DNA of 49,748 bases, taken from positions 1 through 49,748 of the IMG/VR virus record IMGVR_UViG_3300027522_000006; one strand, given 5' to 3'. The DNA is from a virus. The notes under the pieces are model-generated. The model did not search any database and had not been told where the DNA came from. It was given only the letters and a program-made list of their open reading frames with translations. The translations under genes and the position numbers were made by a program. Of the stretch, positions 22,500 to 31,073 are shown in pieces; the first letter of the stretch is position 1; each line of letters starts with the position of its first letter.

Positions 22500-23950
22500 T
22501 AGATTGTTACCTCTAGTTCACCGTTTGAATTGATTGAGAAGTCTTGGTCTGCGGCACTACCGTAATATTCGATAGTCAGCATTCCTGTGTTCGGGTCCAT
22601 GTAGAAGTTACCGAAGGCAAGTCCTAATGCAGTTGGACCGAGAGGACCAGCAGCACCCACAGGACCTGTAGGGCCTAATGGGCCTTGGTCACCATCGACA
22701 CCTTTGTTACCAAAGTCTCCTTGAATACCTTGAGGACCGTCTGGGCCTAGTGGTCCTGTAGAACCTGTTGGTCCTTGTGAGCCTGTAGCTCCTAATGGAC
22801 CGTCATCACCTACTGGGCCTTGAGAACCTGTCAGTCCCGTAGGACCTTGAGAACCTGTAGAACCAGTAGCACCAACAGGGCCTTCATTACCTACTGGGCC
22901 TTGAACACCTGTCTCTCCTGTAGGGCCTTGAGTACCTGTAGAACCAGTGGGTCCCATAGGACCGTCACCACCTTCAGGGCCTTGTGTACCTGTGATGCCA
23001 GTTGGGCCTTGTTGACCTGCCTCACCAGTTGGCCCAAGAGGACCATCATTACCTTCGGGGCCTTGAGAACCAGTTCCACCTGTCGCACCTGTAGGACCTT
23101 CATCACCAACAACACCTTGTATGCCTGTTGGGCCTACGGGTCCTGCTGTGCCACGGGGGCCTTGGCTACCTGTAACTCCTTGGTCACCTATAGCACCTGT
23201 GTTACCTAATTCACCCTGCTCACCACGGGGTCCTTCAGGTCCAATAACACCTTGAGGTCCAAATGGTCCTTGAGGGCCAGTGCCGCCTGTATCACCTGTT
23301 GCACCTATTGGTCCTTGAGGGCCTTCAGATAGTGAGAAGGTGAGTAAGCCTGTGTTTACATCATAGTCAACAGAGCCTGTGGCTCCATAAGGAAGCGAGG
23401 TCATTGCTGTGGTTAAGCCATATAGCTCATCACGTATGTGAACTACATCGGTGTGCTTGATTACAACGTCATTGTGCTTGGCTAACACTTCGCCATGCTT
23501 GGTTGTCACGTCTGGCATAACACCATCAGCGTAGGCTTTGGTCACCACATCAGTTGGTTCAACAGGAGGAGCTATGTTTGCTAGCCGTTTGTTTGCAGCA
23601 TCGAAAGCGCCTGCTGCATTTAATTGAATTGAGTTGTCTGCAGCGTCAAAAGCTTCTTGAGCTACATGGAATAACTGGTTGCTGTCTGTATCAAGAGAAG
23701 CTTCATTTAGAATTGAGCCATCTTGGAAATCAACAACGCGAAGTTCACGGTTGGTTGTTCTTCTAATGTCTATCACATCACCTATAGTAGGCGGTGTACT
23801 AAACTGTATGCGGCTTGAATCAAGCCATGTGAATGTACTAGCAACGCCATCAACAGATGCGCTCACTGTGTCCTGTGTCAGGTAAGTGAAGGTAACTATA
23901 TAAGACGAAGTAGTACCGTCACCTGTGTATTGCACAAAGGATAAGGCCAT
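22499..23950 (-). CDS. Tail fibre with T7 gp17-type N-terminus and collagen-like shaft
   Basis: A 483-residue fibre. The first 145 residues match the T7 tail-fibre anchor domain ([45 protein letters not shown], then [10 protein letters not shown]), which binds the tail. About residues 145-210 look helical. From about 215 to 435 the shaft is collagen-like Gly-X-Y (GPQGP, GPTG, GPVG), replacing the T7 triple beta shaft. The C-terminus, [17 protein letters not shown], is a short beta cap that repeats the motif [17 protein letters not shown] found just before the shaft. It follows the internal virion proteins after a terminator. Host recognition probably involves the downstream proteins too. Confidence 0.9.
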
Positions 23951-23980
23951 AGTTGTTCTCTATGTTTTAAGAATTTGGAT

Positions 23981-24006
23981 AAAAGAAACCCCTCGACTGA
24001 GGGGCT
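23981..24006 (-). terminator. Intrinsic terminator between internal virion protein and tail fibre
   Basis: The minus strand reads CCCCTC-AGTC-GAGGGG followed by TTTCTTTT: a perfect six-pair stem, four-base loop and U-rich tail. It lies 13 bases after the stop of the gp16-like gene and 31 before the fibre start, and should attenuate fibre expression. Confidence 0.85.
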
Positions 24007-24018
24007 TTAAGGGTAGTG

Positions 24019-27000
24019 CTAGAAGAGTTGTTTCTTCACTTCGTGTTTCCTGAAGTCAAGGTCTTGGTACATCTGCTCAAATATAGGAGACTCTTTGAGT
24101 AACCTAATCTTGGCTTTGTCTCTGTACCTCTTTACGACCTTTGCCAACAAGGCAACATGAGGTGAGTTAACATCTAGGTAAGGGGATTTCTGGAGTTCCA
24201 TATACTTATCAGAAGTGATTAGCGTGTACAGTGCAGACTCAAGGCTCTCACCTCTAATCTCTGTCTCGCCTATGAACCTGTTGTACTTTGCGTATACAGA
24301 TTCTTTCTCACCCCTGTCATATATCTCACGGTAATCAACACGGCCTGCACTCAGGTTGCGTGGTGGCTCACCTAGAAGTCCCTCTTTATCCTGAACAATT
24401 CGCAGGTCAAAGATTTCTTGGAAGACAGTCTTCGCTACACTTTGAGTATCAGCACGTACATCAGGAGTCTTGAACAAGTTCCAACCATCATTGGGCTTCA
24501 ACATTGGTTGACCTGTGACATCGTACTGAGCACCTAGCTCATCAGACCAGCCAGCAAGCTTCCGCTGCACTTGCTCCATTAAGGAAGTAGCTTCACGGAC
24601 ATTGGGGTCTCTGTTCATCTGGTTAGACATGTTAGGGACAAAGGATGTGACAGCACCATAAATCACAGATGTCGTTTTATTATCTTCACCTGTCAACATC
24701 TTCATCCAATCGTTGATTGACTGAAAGTAAGCCTTGTTAAGTATACTGTGAGTCACAGACATTTGGATTGCTTCAAGAATACTGGCAGTTCCATCCTGAT
24801 ACTTCTCAGGGTTCATCTTCCAGATGTAATGAGCGTTAGCAACAGAACCCATGATAGTTGAGAAAGGCTCAATCTTTTCATAGGGAACAGGAATCCCACC
24901 AATGTTAATTGTGTAGGGTTTGTTACCTGCTAACTCCCAAGCTTTACGCATCTTCCAATCTGAAGGGCCGCCACCTGTTAGCTCATTAGACTCTGCCGTG
25001 TACCATAAGTAAGCAATAGCCATTGCACCTACTTTCTTACGCGCTCTAAGCTTAGCTATCTGAACCTTGTCACCAGAGGCCAAGATTTGCTTCTGCTTAG
25101 CTGAGATATGCTTCGTAATAAGTTCAGGCAGAGGCGCATACTGGAGAGCATAGGAGATAGAGTTAACAGGAGCACGTCTAAATGGTAGGACAAATGCACC
25201 TACACCGCCTCCCATTCTAGCTATACCATTAACAAGTGAACCAACAGGACCAACAAGTTCTTCTGTGAAAGTCTCCATACGCACTTCACGCATGATGGCT
25301 TCATCAATGACACGACCTGACTCATCGAACTTAGAGGCAATCTCTTTCTCAATGAACTTGGTGTATTCTTCACTGCCAACTTTGAATGAAGTCTTGCCTT
25401 GTTCCTTTGCAGTCAACTCCAGCCTCTTCGCTTCAACAACTGCGTCAGCAAATGCCAGCGAGTGAGCGCGTGTGAACTTGTGTTGTTCATCTAAGGCCAT
25501 CAATACAGTGTGGGCATAACCTGTCACATTCTCATATATGATACGCTTCTTAGACTTGAACTGGTTACCTGCCTGATGAGCACTAGATTCAAGGTGAGTT
25601 ACACTAGGGTCACTAATGTGTACGCCCATCTTCACAGCCTTCATCGCAGTCTTCCAGCCTTGCTTGTAGTATTGCATGTTGCCTGAGTATTGAGCCAAGG
25701 CTCTTGTACGGGCCAATGCATCTTCCATCTTTGAAGCACGGGAGGCTTTAGTAAGACCAAAGTTGTGGCGACTTACATACTCTAAAGCAGGTTGGTATAT
25801 CATCTGGAAGTGGTTTGATACTGCAGCTAAAGTCATGGTGGATATACCACCCAACATTGAGCCAGCACGGACCCTGTTAACTTCAGCAACAATCTTCTTC
25901 CACCGACTCGGCTCTAGCAAGTCACGGATTTCTTTAGGTCCTTTAATCTTGCCAGATTCTAGACCATTGATTATGTCCTTGACTAATTTATCAACGACAA
26001 TAGGTCCATTCCCATTCTCTATAGCCAGCATTCCCTGTGCATCAATGACAGGTAGGATAGTCTCAGCTTCTGCTTCTAGAGCTTTCTCAGCAGTGTTCTG
26101 AACATCATCAACGAACCCACCACGGATAAGAGTGTCATCTGCGATAGCCATTGCTCTACGTGAGCCAAGCACTTGTGACGCACTTTGAGATTGCTTGAGT
26201 GTGAGTGGTGTCAGAGCATTAGTCATCTCAACAACCTTAAGTAGTTCAACTATCTCCTTCCTACTCAGCCCTCCTTCTATGCCTGTGTCTGCATGCTTAT
26301 ACGCAAGACGCTTCAGTTCCCCAAAAGTCCATGCATGTAAGTCACGGGTAGATTTGATACGAGCAGTGATTGCTCTTTGTGCATCTAAATCTCCTTTCAG
26401 CAATTTGATGATTGAGTTGAAATCACCACCTGTCGATTCAGCCAGTTCTTTAGCTGCAACCTTACCTTCTTCAGCAACCATTTCTAAGGTCTGCGAATCC
26501 CGTGGGTTCTCATCTAAGTACTTCTCAGCACGTTCTAGTACTAAGTTCTGGACATCCTTACTTGTTGACATCCTGTCTACGTTGTAAGGCATTGCTCTTG
26601 TGTTGCCTTCTTCATAGATTGAGGGCTTGGGGTCATTCGCTTTGGATTCGCCTGAAGGTCTGCGTGGTTTCTTTGAAGGTTCAAACATGGTGTTAATAAC
26701 CAAATCACCATCAAGGTCCACATCACCATTCTTTGCCCCTTCTTTTAGCTTTGCTTTGACTGACTGCGCCATCTCGTCAATCTCTTCCTCTAACTTATCA
26801 GGGAAGACACCACGTAAGAATCGCATGTGCTCGTCATGAGCCTTGGACCCTTTGCTTGCTACAATGAAGAGAGCCTTATCAACGTCAGAGTCAAACTTAA
26901 TCTTGAAGTTCTCACCCTGATAACCATAGCGAGGCTTGGAGCCTGCAAGACCTTTAGGCATTACTGTTGTTGATTTGATTTTCTCTCCTGACGTTACCTC

Positions 27001-28215
27001 TATAACAGTGTCTACAGAATCAGAACCATCGTAGACAATGCCCCAATCTTCATCAGTAAACTCATCAGCAAAGTCACCCTCAAAGTCTTCCAGCCAATCA
27101 GCTTCAGTGGCTGCATCATCAGGATTGAAGTCATCAGTTAAGTCATCAAGTACTTTAGGAGTCTCAACAACTTCACCGATTACTTCATCAGCCTGAACAA
27201 CACCTTCATCAATCACTTCATCAGCAACTTCATTGACTTGCTCAGCAACTTCATTGACTTGCTCAGCAACTTCATCAGTATTCTTTACTAACTTACTGGC
27301 AGCACGTTTACCTGTCCACGCAGCTAAGCTGCCTATAAGAGTGAAACCAGCCACAACACCTATGCCTGTCATGGTTGCAGCTTCAGCAACGTCATACTCA
27401 CCCTGCTGCCCTGTATCAATCTTAATCTTCTGTTGCATGAGGTTGTCAGCACCCATGTATCCACCGATTTCAACGGCTCCAACTGTGCCTGCACCAGCAG
27501 TAGATAGAAGCATCTTCTTAACAGCACTCGCTGCCATAGGCTTTAGGGCTATCTTAGAAAGTGCAGATAGTACAAAGCCTAATCCAATGTAGGTTGTTGG
27601 GTCACCAGCAAGGCCTTCAAATGCTCTCCTTGTGGTAGCCAGTGAGATAGGAAGTTCTTCGTACTGGGCCATTAAACGAACCAGCGCAACCTGTTCTTCG
27701 TCAGACCAATCACCAACATCGAATGCTAGATTACCCGTCTTGACCATGTTCCAGCGTGTGGTACCTAACCAATCAAGAGTCTCGGAAGTCATATCACTGT
27801 CAGACATTGAGTCACGATAAGCTGCACGATACGCAGGGTCAGTGCGTTTCTGTTCATCTATCTTGGCCTGCATATCTTCTATGCTAGGCTGCGTAACACC
27901 TTTCGCCATATCTGCGGCAAAGGAATGCCCTTGGTTCAGTGGTGAAGGACGTGCAGGGGCTTTGATAATCCTAGAGGACAATGTGCGTGAATCCGCTACA
28001 GACTGAGTGTCTGCGTGGAACGCCTCTTCATTGAACACAGGAAGTTCTTCAAGCCCTGCTTCCTCCCGTGTAAATGGAATGGCTGTGCTTTTCACAACAG
28101 GGACATTGGGTACATCGTCAGGGAGTTCTTCAGGGCGTGGTGCTTCTTGCTCTTCAGGCCCCTCCCCTTGGATTGCCCAAATGTCCTCAGTTGCATATTT
28201 ATTTTCACTACTCAT
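24019..28215 (-). CDS. Large internal virion protein, T7 gp16-like
   Basis: A 1398-residue protein (T7 gp16 has 1318) in the gp16 position. Such proteins leave the head early in infection and form the conduit across the envelope. The N-terminus has an acidic proline-rich stretch. Hydrophobic segments lie near residues 205-260 and 280-300 (GIGVVAGFTLIGSLAAW). A heptad-like repeat VAEQVNE, encoded by a 21-base tandem DNA repeat at 27221-27283, follows at about 315-330. I see no lytic transglycosylase motif at the N-terminus, unlike T7, as in several marine relatives. It starts 4 bases after the preceding gene. Confidence 0.88.
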   Translation of the reverse strand: MSSENKYATEDIWAIQGEGPEEQEAPRPEELPDDVPNVPVVKSTAIPFTREEAGLEELPVFNEEAFHADTQSVADSRTLSSRIIKAPARPSPLNQGHSFAADMAKGVTQPSIEDMQAKIDEQKRTDPAYRAAYRDSMSDSDMTSETLDWLGTTRWNMVKTGNLAFDVGDWSDEEQVALVRLMAQYEELPISLATTRRAFEGLAGDPTTYIGLGFVLSALSKIALKPMAASAVKKMLLSTAGAGTVGAVEIGGYMGADNLMQQKIKIDTGQQGEYDVAEAATMTGIGVVAGFTLIGSLAAWTGKRAASKLVKNTDEVAEQVNEVAEQVNEVADEVIDEGVVQADEVIGEVVETPKVLDDLTDDFNPDDAATEADWLEDFEGDFADEFTDEDWGIVYDGSDSVDTVIEVTSGEKIKSTTVMPKGLAGSKPRYGYQGENFKIKFDSDVDKALFIVASKGSKAHDEHMRFLRGVFPDKLEEEIDEMAQSVKAKLKEGAKNGDVDLDGDLVINTMFEPSKKPRRPSGESKANDPKPSIYEEGNTRAMPYNVDRMSTSKDVQNLVLERAEKYLDENPRDSQTLEMVAEEGKVAAKELAESTGGDFNSIIKLLKGDLDAQRAITARIKSTRDLHAWTFGELKRLAYKHADTGIEGGLSRKEIVELLKVVEMTNALTPLTLKQSQSASQVLGSRRAMAIADDTLIRGGFVDDVQNTAEKALEAEAETILPVIDAQGMLAIENGNGPIVVDKLVKDIINGLESGKIKGPKEIRDLLEPSRWKKIVAEVNRVRAGSMLGGISTMTLAAVSNHFQMIYQPALEYVSRHNFGLTKASRASKMEDALARTRALAQYSGNMQYYKQGWKTAMKAVKMGVHISDPSVTHLESSAHQAGNQFKSKKRIIYENVTGYAHTVLMALDEQHKFTRAHSLAFADAVVEAKRLELTAKEQGKTSFKVGSEEYTKFIEKEIASKFDESGRVIDEAIMREVRMETFTEELVGPVGSLVNGIARMGGGVGAFVLPFRRAPVNSISYALQYAPLPELITKHISAKQKQILASGDKVQIAKLRARKKVGAMAIAYLWYTAESNELTGGGPSDWKMRKAWELAGNKPYTINIGGIPVPYEKIEPFSTIMGSVANAHYIWKMNPEKYQDGTASILEAIQMSVTHSILNKAYFQSINDWMKMLTGEDNKTTSVIYGAVTSFVPNMSNQMNRDPNVREATSLMEQVQRKLAGWSDELGAQYDVTGQPMLKPNDGWNLFKTPDVRADTQSVAKTVFQEIFDLRIVQDKEGLLGEPPRNLSAGRVDYREIYDRGEKESVYAKYNRFIGETEIRGESLESALYTLITSDKYMELQKSPYLDVNSPHVALLAKVVKRYRDKAKIRLLKESPIFEQMYQDLDFRKHEVKKQLF
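27221..27283. repeat. 21-base tandem repeat inside the gp16-like gene
   Basis: TCAGCAACTTCATTGACTTG recurs at 27221 and 27242, with a partial third copy at 27263, an exact 21-base period that encodes the VAEQVNE heptads. In-frame expansion or contraction by seven residues would be tolerated. Confidence 0.85.
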
Positions 28216-28218
28216 TGT

Positions 28219-30153
28219 TTATTTTCCTTGGGTTGTCTTCCGAGCGCGCCAGTCAGTCTTTGATATATAGGCTTTGTTGTTCCTCATACCACCATAGGCT
28301 CTGTAGTAACGGGCGAATGCGCCTTCACCAAACTGCTTATCAAATGCAACATAGGCAGGTACTGAACCCCATTGTTTCCATCGCTCTTCAGTGAGGTCTT
28401 CTTGGGTCATCATGTATGTAGGGTCATTTAGAACCTGACTTAATACCTGTGGGTGTGCCAACGCTTTGATTCTCTCCACCTTCAGGTCACCTGATATTGT
28501 TCTTTCGTTTGTAGTCCCAATATCATTAAACCTACCTGCGGTAACCATTCCATCACCACCCTCCTCAGACTTCATGATTGCAGCGTCTATTGCAGATTGG
28601 TGGTCTGTAATCTCCGTCTTCTCAGTCGCACTAGCTACTTGACTGTCTGCATATTGCTTGTTCATGAAACCTTCAACATGTGCAACCCAGCTACGCATTG
28701 TTGCTGAATTAGGGGGACCTTCATTCTCTACGAAATGGTCAAAGATTAGGTTCTCCATTTCCCGTTGCCAGATTTTGGTGTACTCACGTTTCATCTGCTT
28801 AGCATCAATGTCGTAGTCATCCTCCATCTCAATGGCTGCATCAATGTACTGCTTCATTGGTTGGCTGAGTGTGGCGCTTTGTAGAAGAGGCTGTGCCTTC
28901 TCAACTTTCTCAAGGTGGCCCAACATCTCTTTCATACGTGACGGGTGGATGGGGTTATTATCACTGAAGACATACCCTTTAACATTGCCATATTCAGAAG
29001 CGAAGTTAGGGTCAAGGCGGTTCTGTGAAACATCCAGTATGTACTTCTGGAAATTCTCAAGCTGAGTGGCTGATTCCTTAACTTCCATAAGCTTGGCAAC
29101 AGCGGCCTGTTCTGCAAGCATATTCTCAGGGGTGATGTTCAGTTCCTTCATCTGCAAAATTAGTTCTGCGGAGAAAGTGCCTTCACCATTGTTATCAACT
29201 AGCAGAGTGGTCAGTGCAATTTCACCTGCCTTCTTTGCTGCTGCCTTTGCTGCAACCTGTTCAGCCTTCTGCTTAGCCTGCACTGCACGAAGACGCGCAT
29301 CATTGAGGTCTTCTGCGGCAGTAATTGCAGCCTGTGCTTCTGGGCGTAAGGTTTCCCCTTTGCCTTTTGAATAGCGCACAAGAGAAGCCATGTGAAGATA
29401 CCTCTCAGCAACTTCAGGACTCGCTGCCTTTGCCATATCAAGAAGAGATTGGAAGACCATCTTATTGCCTTCACCCTTGGATAGAGGTGTTGTCAGAGAA
29501 TACTGAGTAGCAAGGTTGTCGAGTTCTTTGATGCGCTGGTAGAATCCTGTCGGAGCTACTGTGTCACCAAATTCATTGACAATAGGTTTCTCATGCACGA
29601 TGCCATCTACACGAAGAGTGAAGCTATTCGCTGTTTCCTCAAAAGCGCGCTTGTCTAGAAAGGCAACGTGGTCTTTTCGAAGAGCATTGCGCGTTTCTAT
29701 TAACACTCGCTGTGCGCCTGCCTGTAGGAACTGACCGCCCTTACCTTTGAGGCCTTCCATAATAGGACTGAACATCTCATTAAGCTTGGCATCAACATCA
29801 CTACCATCACTGGCTGATGAATGTTGCCACTCAGCAAAGTCACTGGCTATGGTAGGTGCTGCTTCTACAGCATGTTGGAAGCCACGGTTCTCAAGGATTG
29901 TTGCCCTGTAGGCAGGGTGAGAGCTATGTCCTTCAGCAAATGCATGGAGGTCTTTAGGTCCTCCTGCAAGTGACTCAGCGACTGCTGCCAACTCCCCTTC
30001 TCTTACAGCGCGTTCATTGTCTGTCTTCTTAATACTCTCTGTCAGCCTACTGATTGCAGCTTGGTTACGCTCAAACTCTGGGCGAACATAGGTATCCATA
30101 GCGCGCGCTGCAGGTCTAAGGGCCGTTACTTGTAGTTCACGTTGTTGTGCCAT
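28219..30153 (-). CDS. Internal virion protein, T7 gp15-like
   Basis: About 644 residues from the ATG giving MAQQRELQVTALRPAARAMD, preceded by AAGGAATTGG at a normal distance; a TTG three codons earlier is less likely. It is largely helical with long coiled-coil-like parts, such as the alanine/lysine-rich KQKAEQVAAKAAAKKAGE near residue 290. T7 gp15 has 747 residues. The gene sits between the gp14-like and gp16-like genes, the T7 order. It probably forms part of the ejected core or periplasmic tunnel. The assignment rests on order and composition rather than a signature motif. Confidence 0.82.
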   Translation of the reverse strand: MAQQRELQVTALRPAARAMDTYVRPEFERNQAAISRLTESIKKTDNERAVREGELAAVAESLAGGPKDLHAFAEGHSSHPAYRATILENRGFQHAVEAAPTIASDFAEWQHSSASDGSDVDAKLNEMFSPIMEGLKGKGGQFLQAGAQRVLIETRNALRKDHVAFLDKRAFEETANSFTLRVDGIVHEKPIVNEFGDTVAPTGFYQRIKELDNLATQYSLTTPLSKGEGNKMVFQSLLDMAKAASPEVAERYLHMASLVRYSKGKGETLRPEAQAAITAAEDLNDARLRAVQAKQKAEQVAAKAAAKKAGEIALTTLLVDNNGEGTFSAELILQMKELNITPENMLAEQAAVAKLMEVKESATQLENFQKYILDVSQNRLDPNFASEYGNVKGYVFSDNNPIHPSRMKEMLGHLEKVEKAQPLLQSATLSQPMKQYIDAAIEMEDDYDIDAKQMKREYTKIWQREMENLIFDHFVENEGPPNSATMRSWVAHVEGFMNKQYADSQVASATEKTEITDHQSAIDAAIMKSEEGGDGMVTAGRFNDIGTTNERTISGDLKVERIKALAHPQVLSQVLNDPTYMMTQEDLTEERWKQWGSVPAYVAFDKQFGEGAFARYYRAYGGMRNNKAYISKTDWRARKTTQGK

Positions 30154-30154
30154 C

Positions 30155-30610
30155 TTATCCAATTCCTTGTGCTGCTTTATCTTTGTTGTAGATGTCGTAC
30201 ATCTCTAAGCCAGTAGGTACCATGCTAGGGCCTGACTTCATCCGACCTGTGGATTGTGTCTGGAAACCTTGCATCGCATACTGCTTCTGCTGTACATCCA
30301 TCTTATAGTTCTCACCAATGTTGTTCTTGTTACGAGCTTCAATTGCTTTCTGCTCATTAACTAAGCGCGTTACCAGAGAGCCGCCCATACCTTCTGAGTT
30401 TGCATAGACTGCTGCTTGGTTCGTCTTGGCTGCAAGGGTGTCTTGGAAGAGTGCATCAGACATCTGCTCATGAGTCTGCAGTTGGGATAATCTTGTTTGA
30501 CTTACTTTCTGGAAGTAGTCTTTTCGTGATGCTTCATTTTGAGCATTCACTTGGCTTTCTTTCTCAGCAAAGGACAGCATCGAAAGGCCTACACTTACGG
30601 GGTCACACAT
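30155..30610 (-). CDS. Internal virion protein, T7 gp14-like
   Basis: About 151 residues from the ATG giving MCDPVSVGLSMLSFAEKES; the MCDP start is typical of gp14-type proteins. An ATG two codons upstream also exists, but this one overlaps the previous stop (ATGTGTGA). It has a helical, glutamine-rich middle with SSEGMGG-like turn and a C-terminal segment that ends QGIG. T7 gp14 has 196 residues and inserts in the outer membrane during ejection. The position directly before gp15 and gp16 supports it. Confidence 0.83.
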   Translation of the reverse strand: MCDPVSVGLSMLSFAEKESQVNAQNEASRKDYFQKVSQTRLSQLQTHEQMSDALFQDTLAAKTNQAAVYANSEGMGGSLVTRLVNEQKAIEARNKNNIGENYKMDVQQKQYAMQGFQTQSTGRMKSGPSMVPTGLEMYDIYNKDKAAQGIG

Positions 30611-31073
30611 TTTCATTCACCTTTACGAATTCATAGAATGGTGCTTTACCTACCCCATACTCTGGGTCTAGATAAATAAATTGGAAGCCAAGCCACTTGA
30701 GCCAACGAATGGCTTTAGTGTTCTCAGCATGTACATAATTAACAAGGACCCTGTGGTCCCGTGATACTTCGGCTAGCCATGACTTACACTCAGTCGTAAA
30801 CTCTCTAGCATGTTCATAGATACCTGAACTTCCAAGCATCCAAGGAATTCCTAATCCATCTATAGTTGCATCAACTACACCGAACATCGCAAAGGGAATG
30901 TCTGACTCATCCACAGCCACATAGGCTGCTTCAGAGGCATTCATTGACAGGGTAAGGGCCGTTATAGGACCCAACCCACAGGAGAGTTTTAACTCATCCT
31001 TATCTTCCTGACGTAAGCGTGGGCCTAGCGTATTACAGTCATTCAGTTTTGCTGGCCTAACGCTCATCGTCAT
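30603..31073 (-). CDS. GNAT-like protein, T7 gp13-like
   Basis: A 156-residue protein with an acetyltransferase-like C-terminal half: ENTKAIRWLKWLGFQFIYLD matches the T7 gp13 stretch with NTSHIRFLKTIGA and the acetyl-CoA-type fold end. It starts MTMSVRPAKLNDC after AGGAGAATCTAA. T7 gp13 is a head-tail assembly factor that is not needed in the mature particle. The gene follows gp12 without a gap. Enzyme activity is uncertain, since the full acetyl-CoA loop R/QxxGxG/A is not seen. Confidence 0.8.
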   Translation of the reverse strand: MTMSVRPAKLNDCNTLGPRLRQEDKDELKLSCGLGPITALTLSMNASEAAYVAVDESDIPFAMFGVVDATIDGLGIPWMLGSSGIYEHAREFTTECKSWLAEVSRDHRVLVNYVHAENTKAIRWLKWLGFQFIYLDPEYGVGKAPFYEFVKVNENV

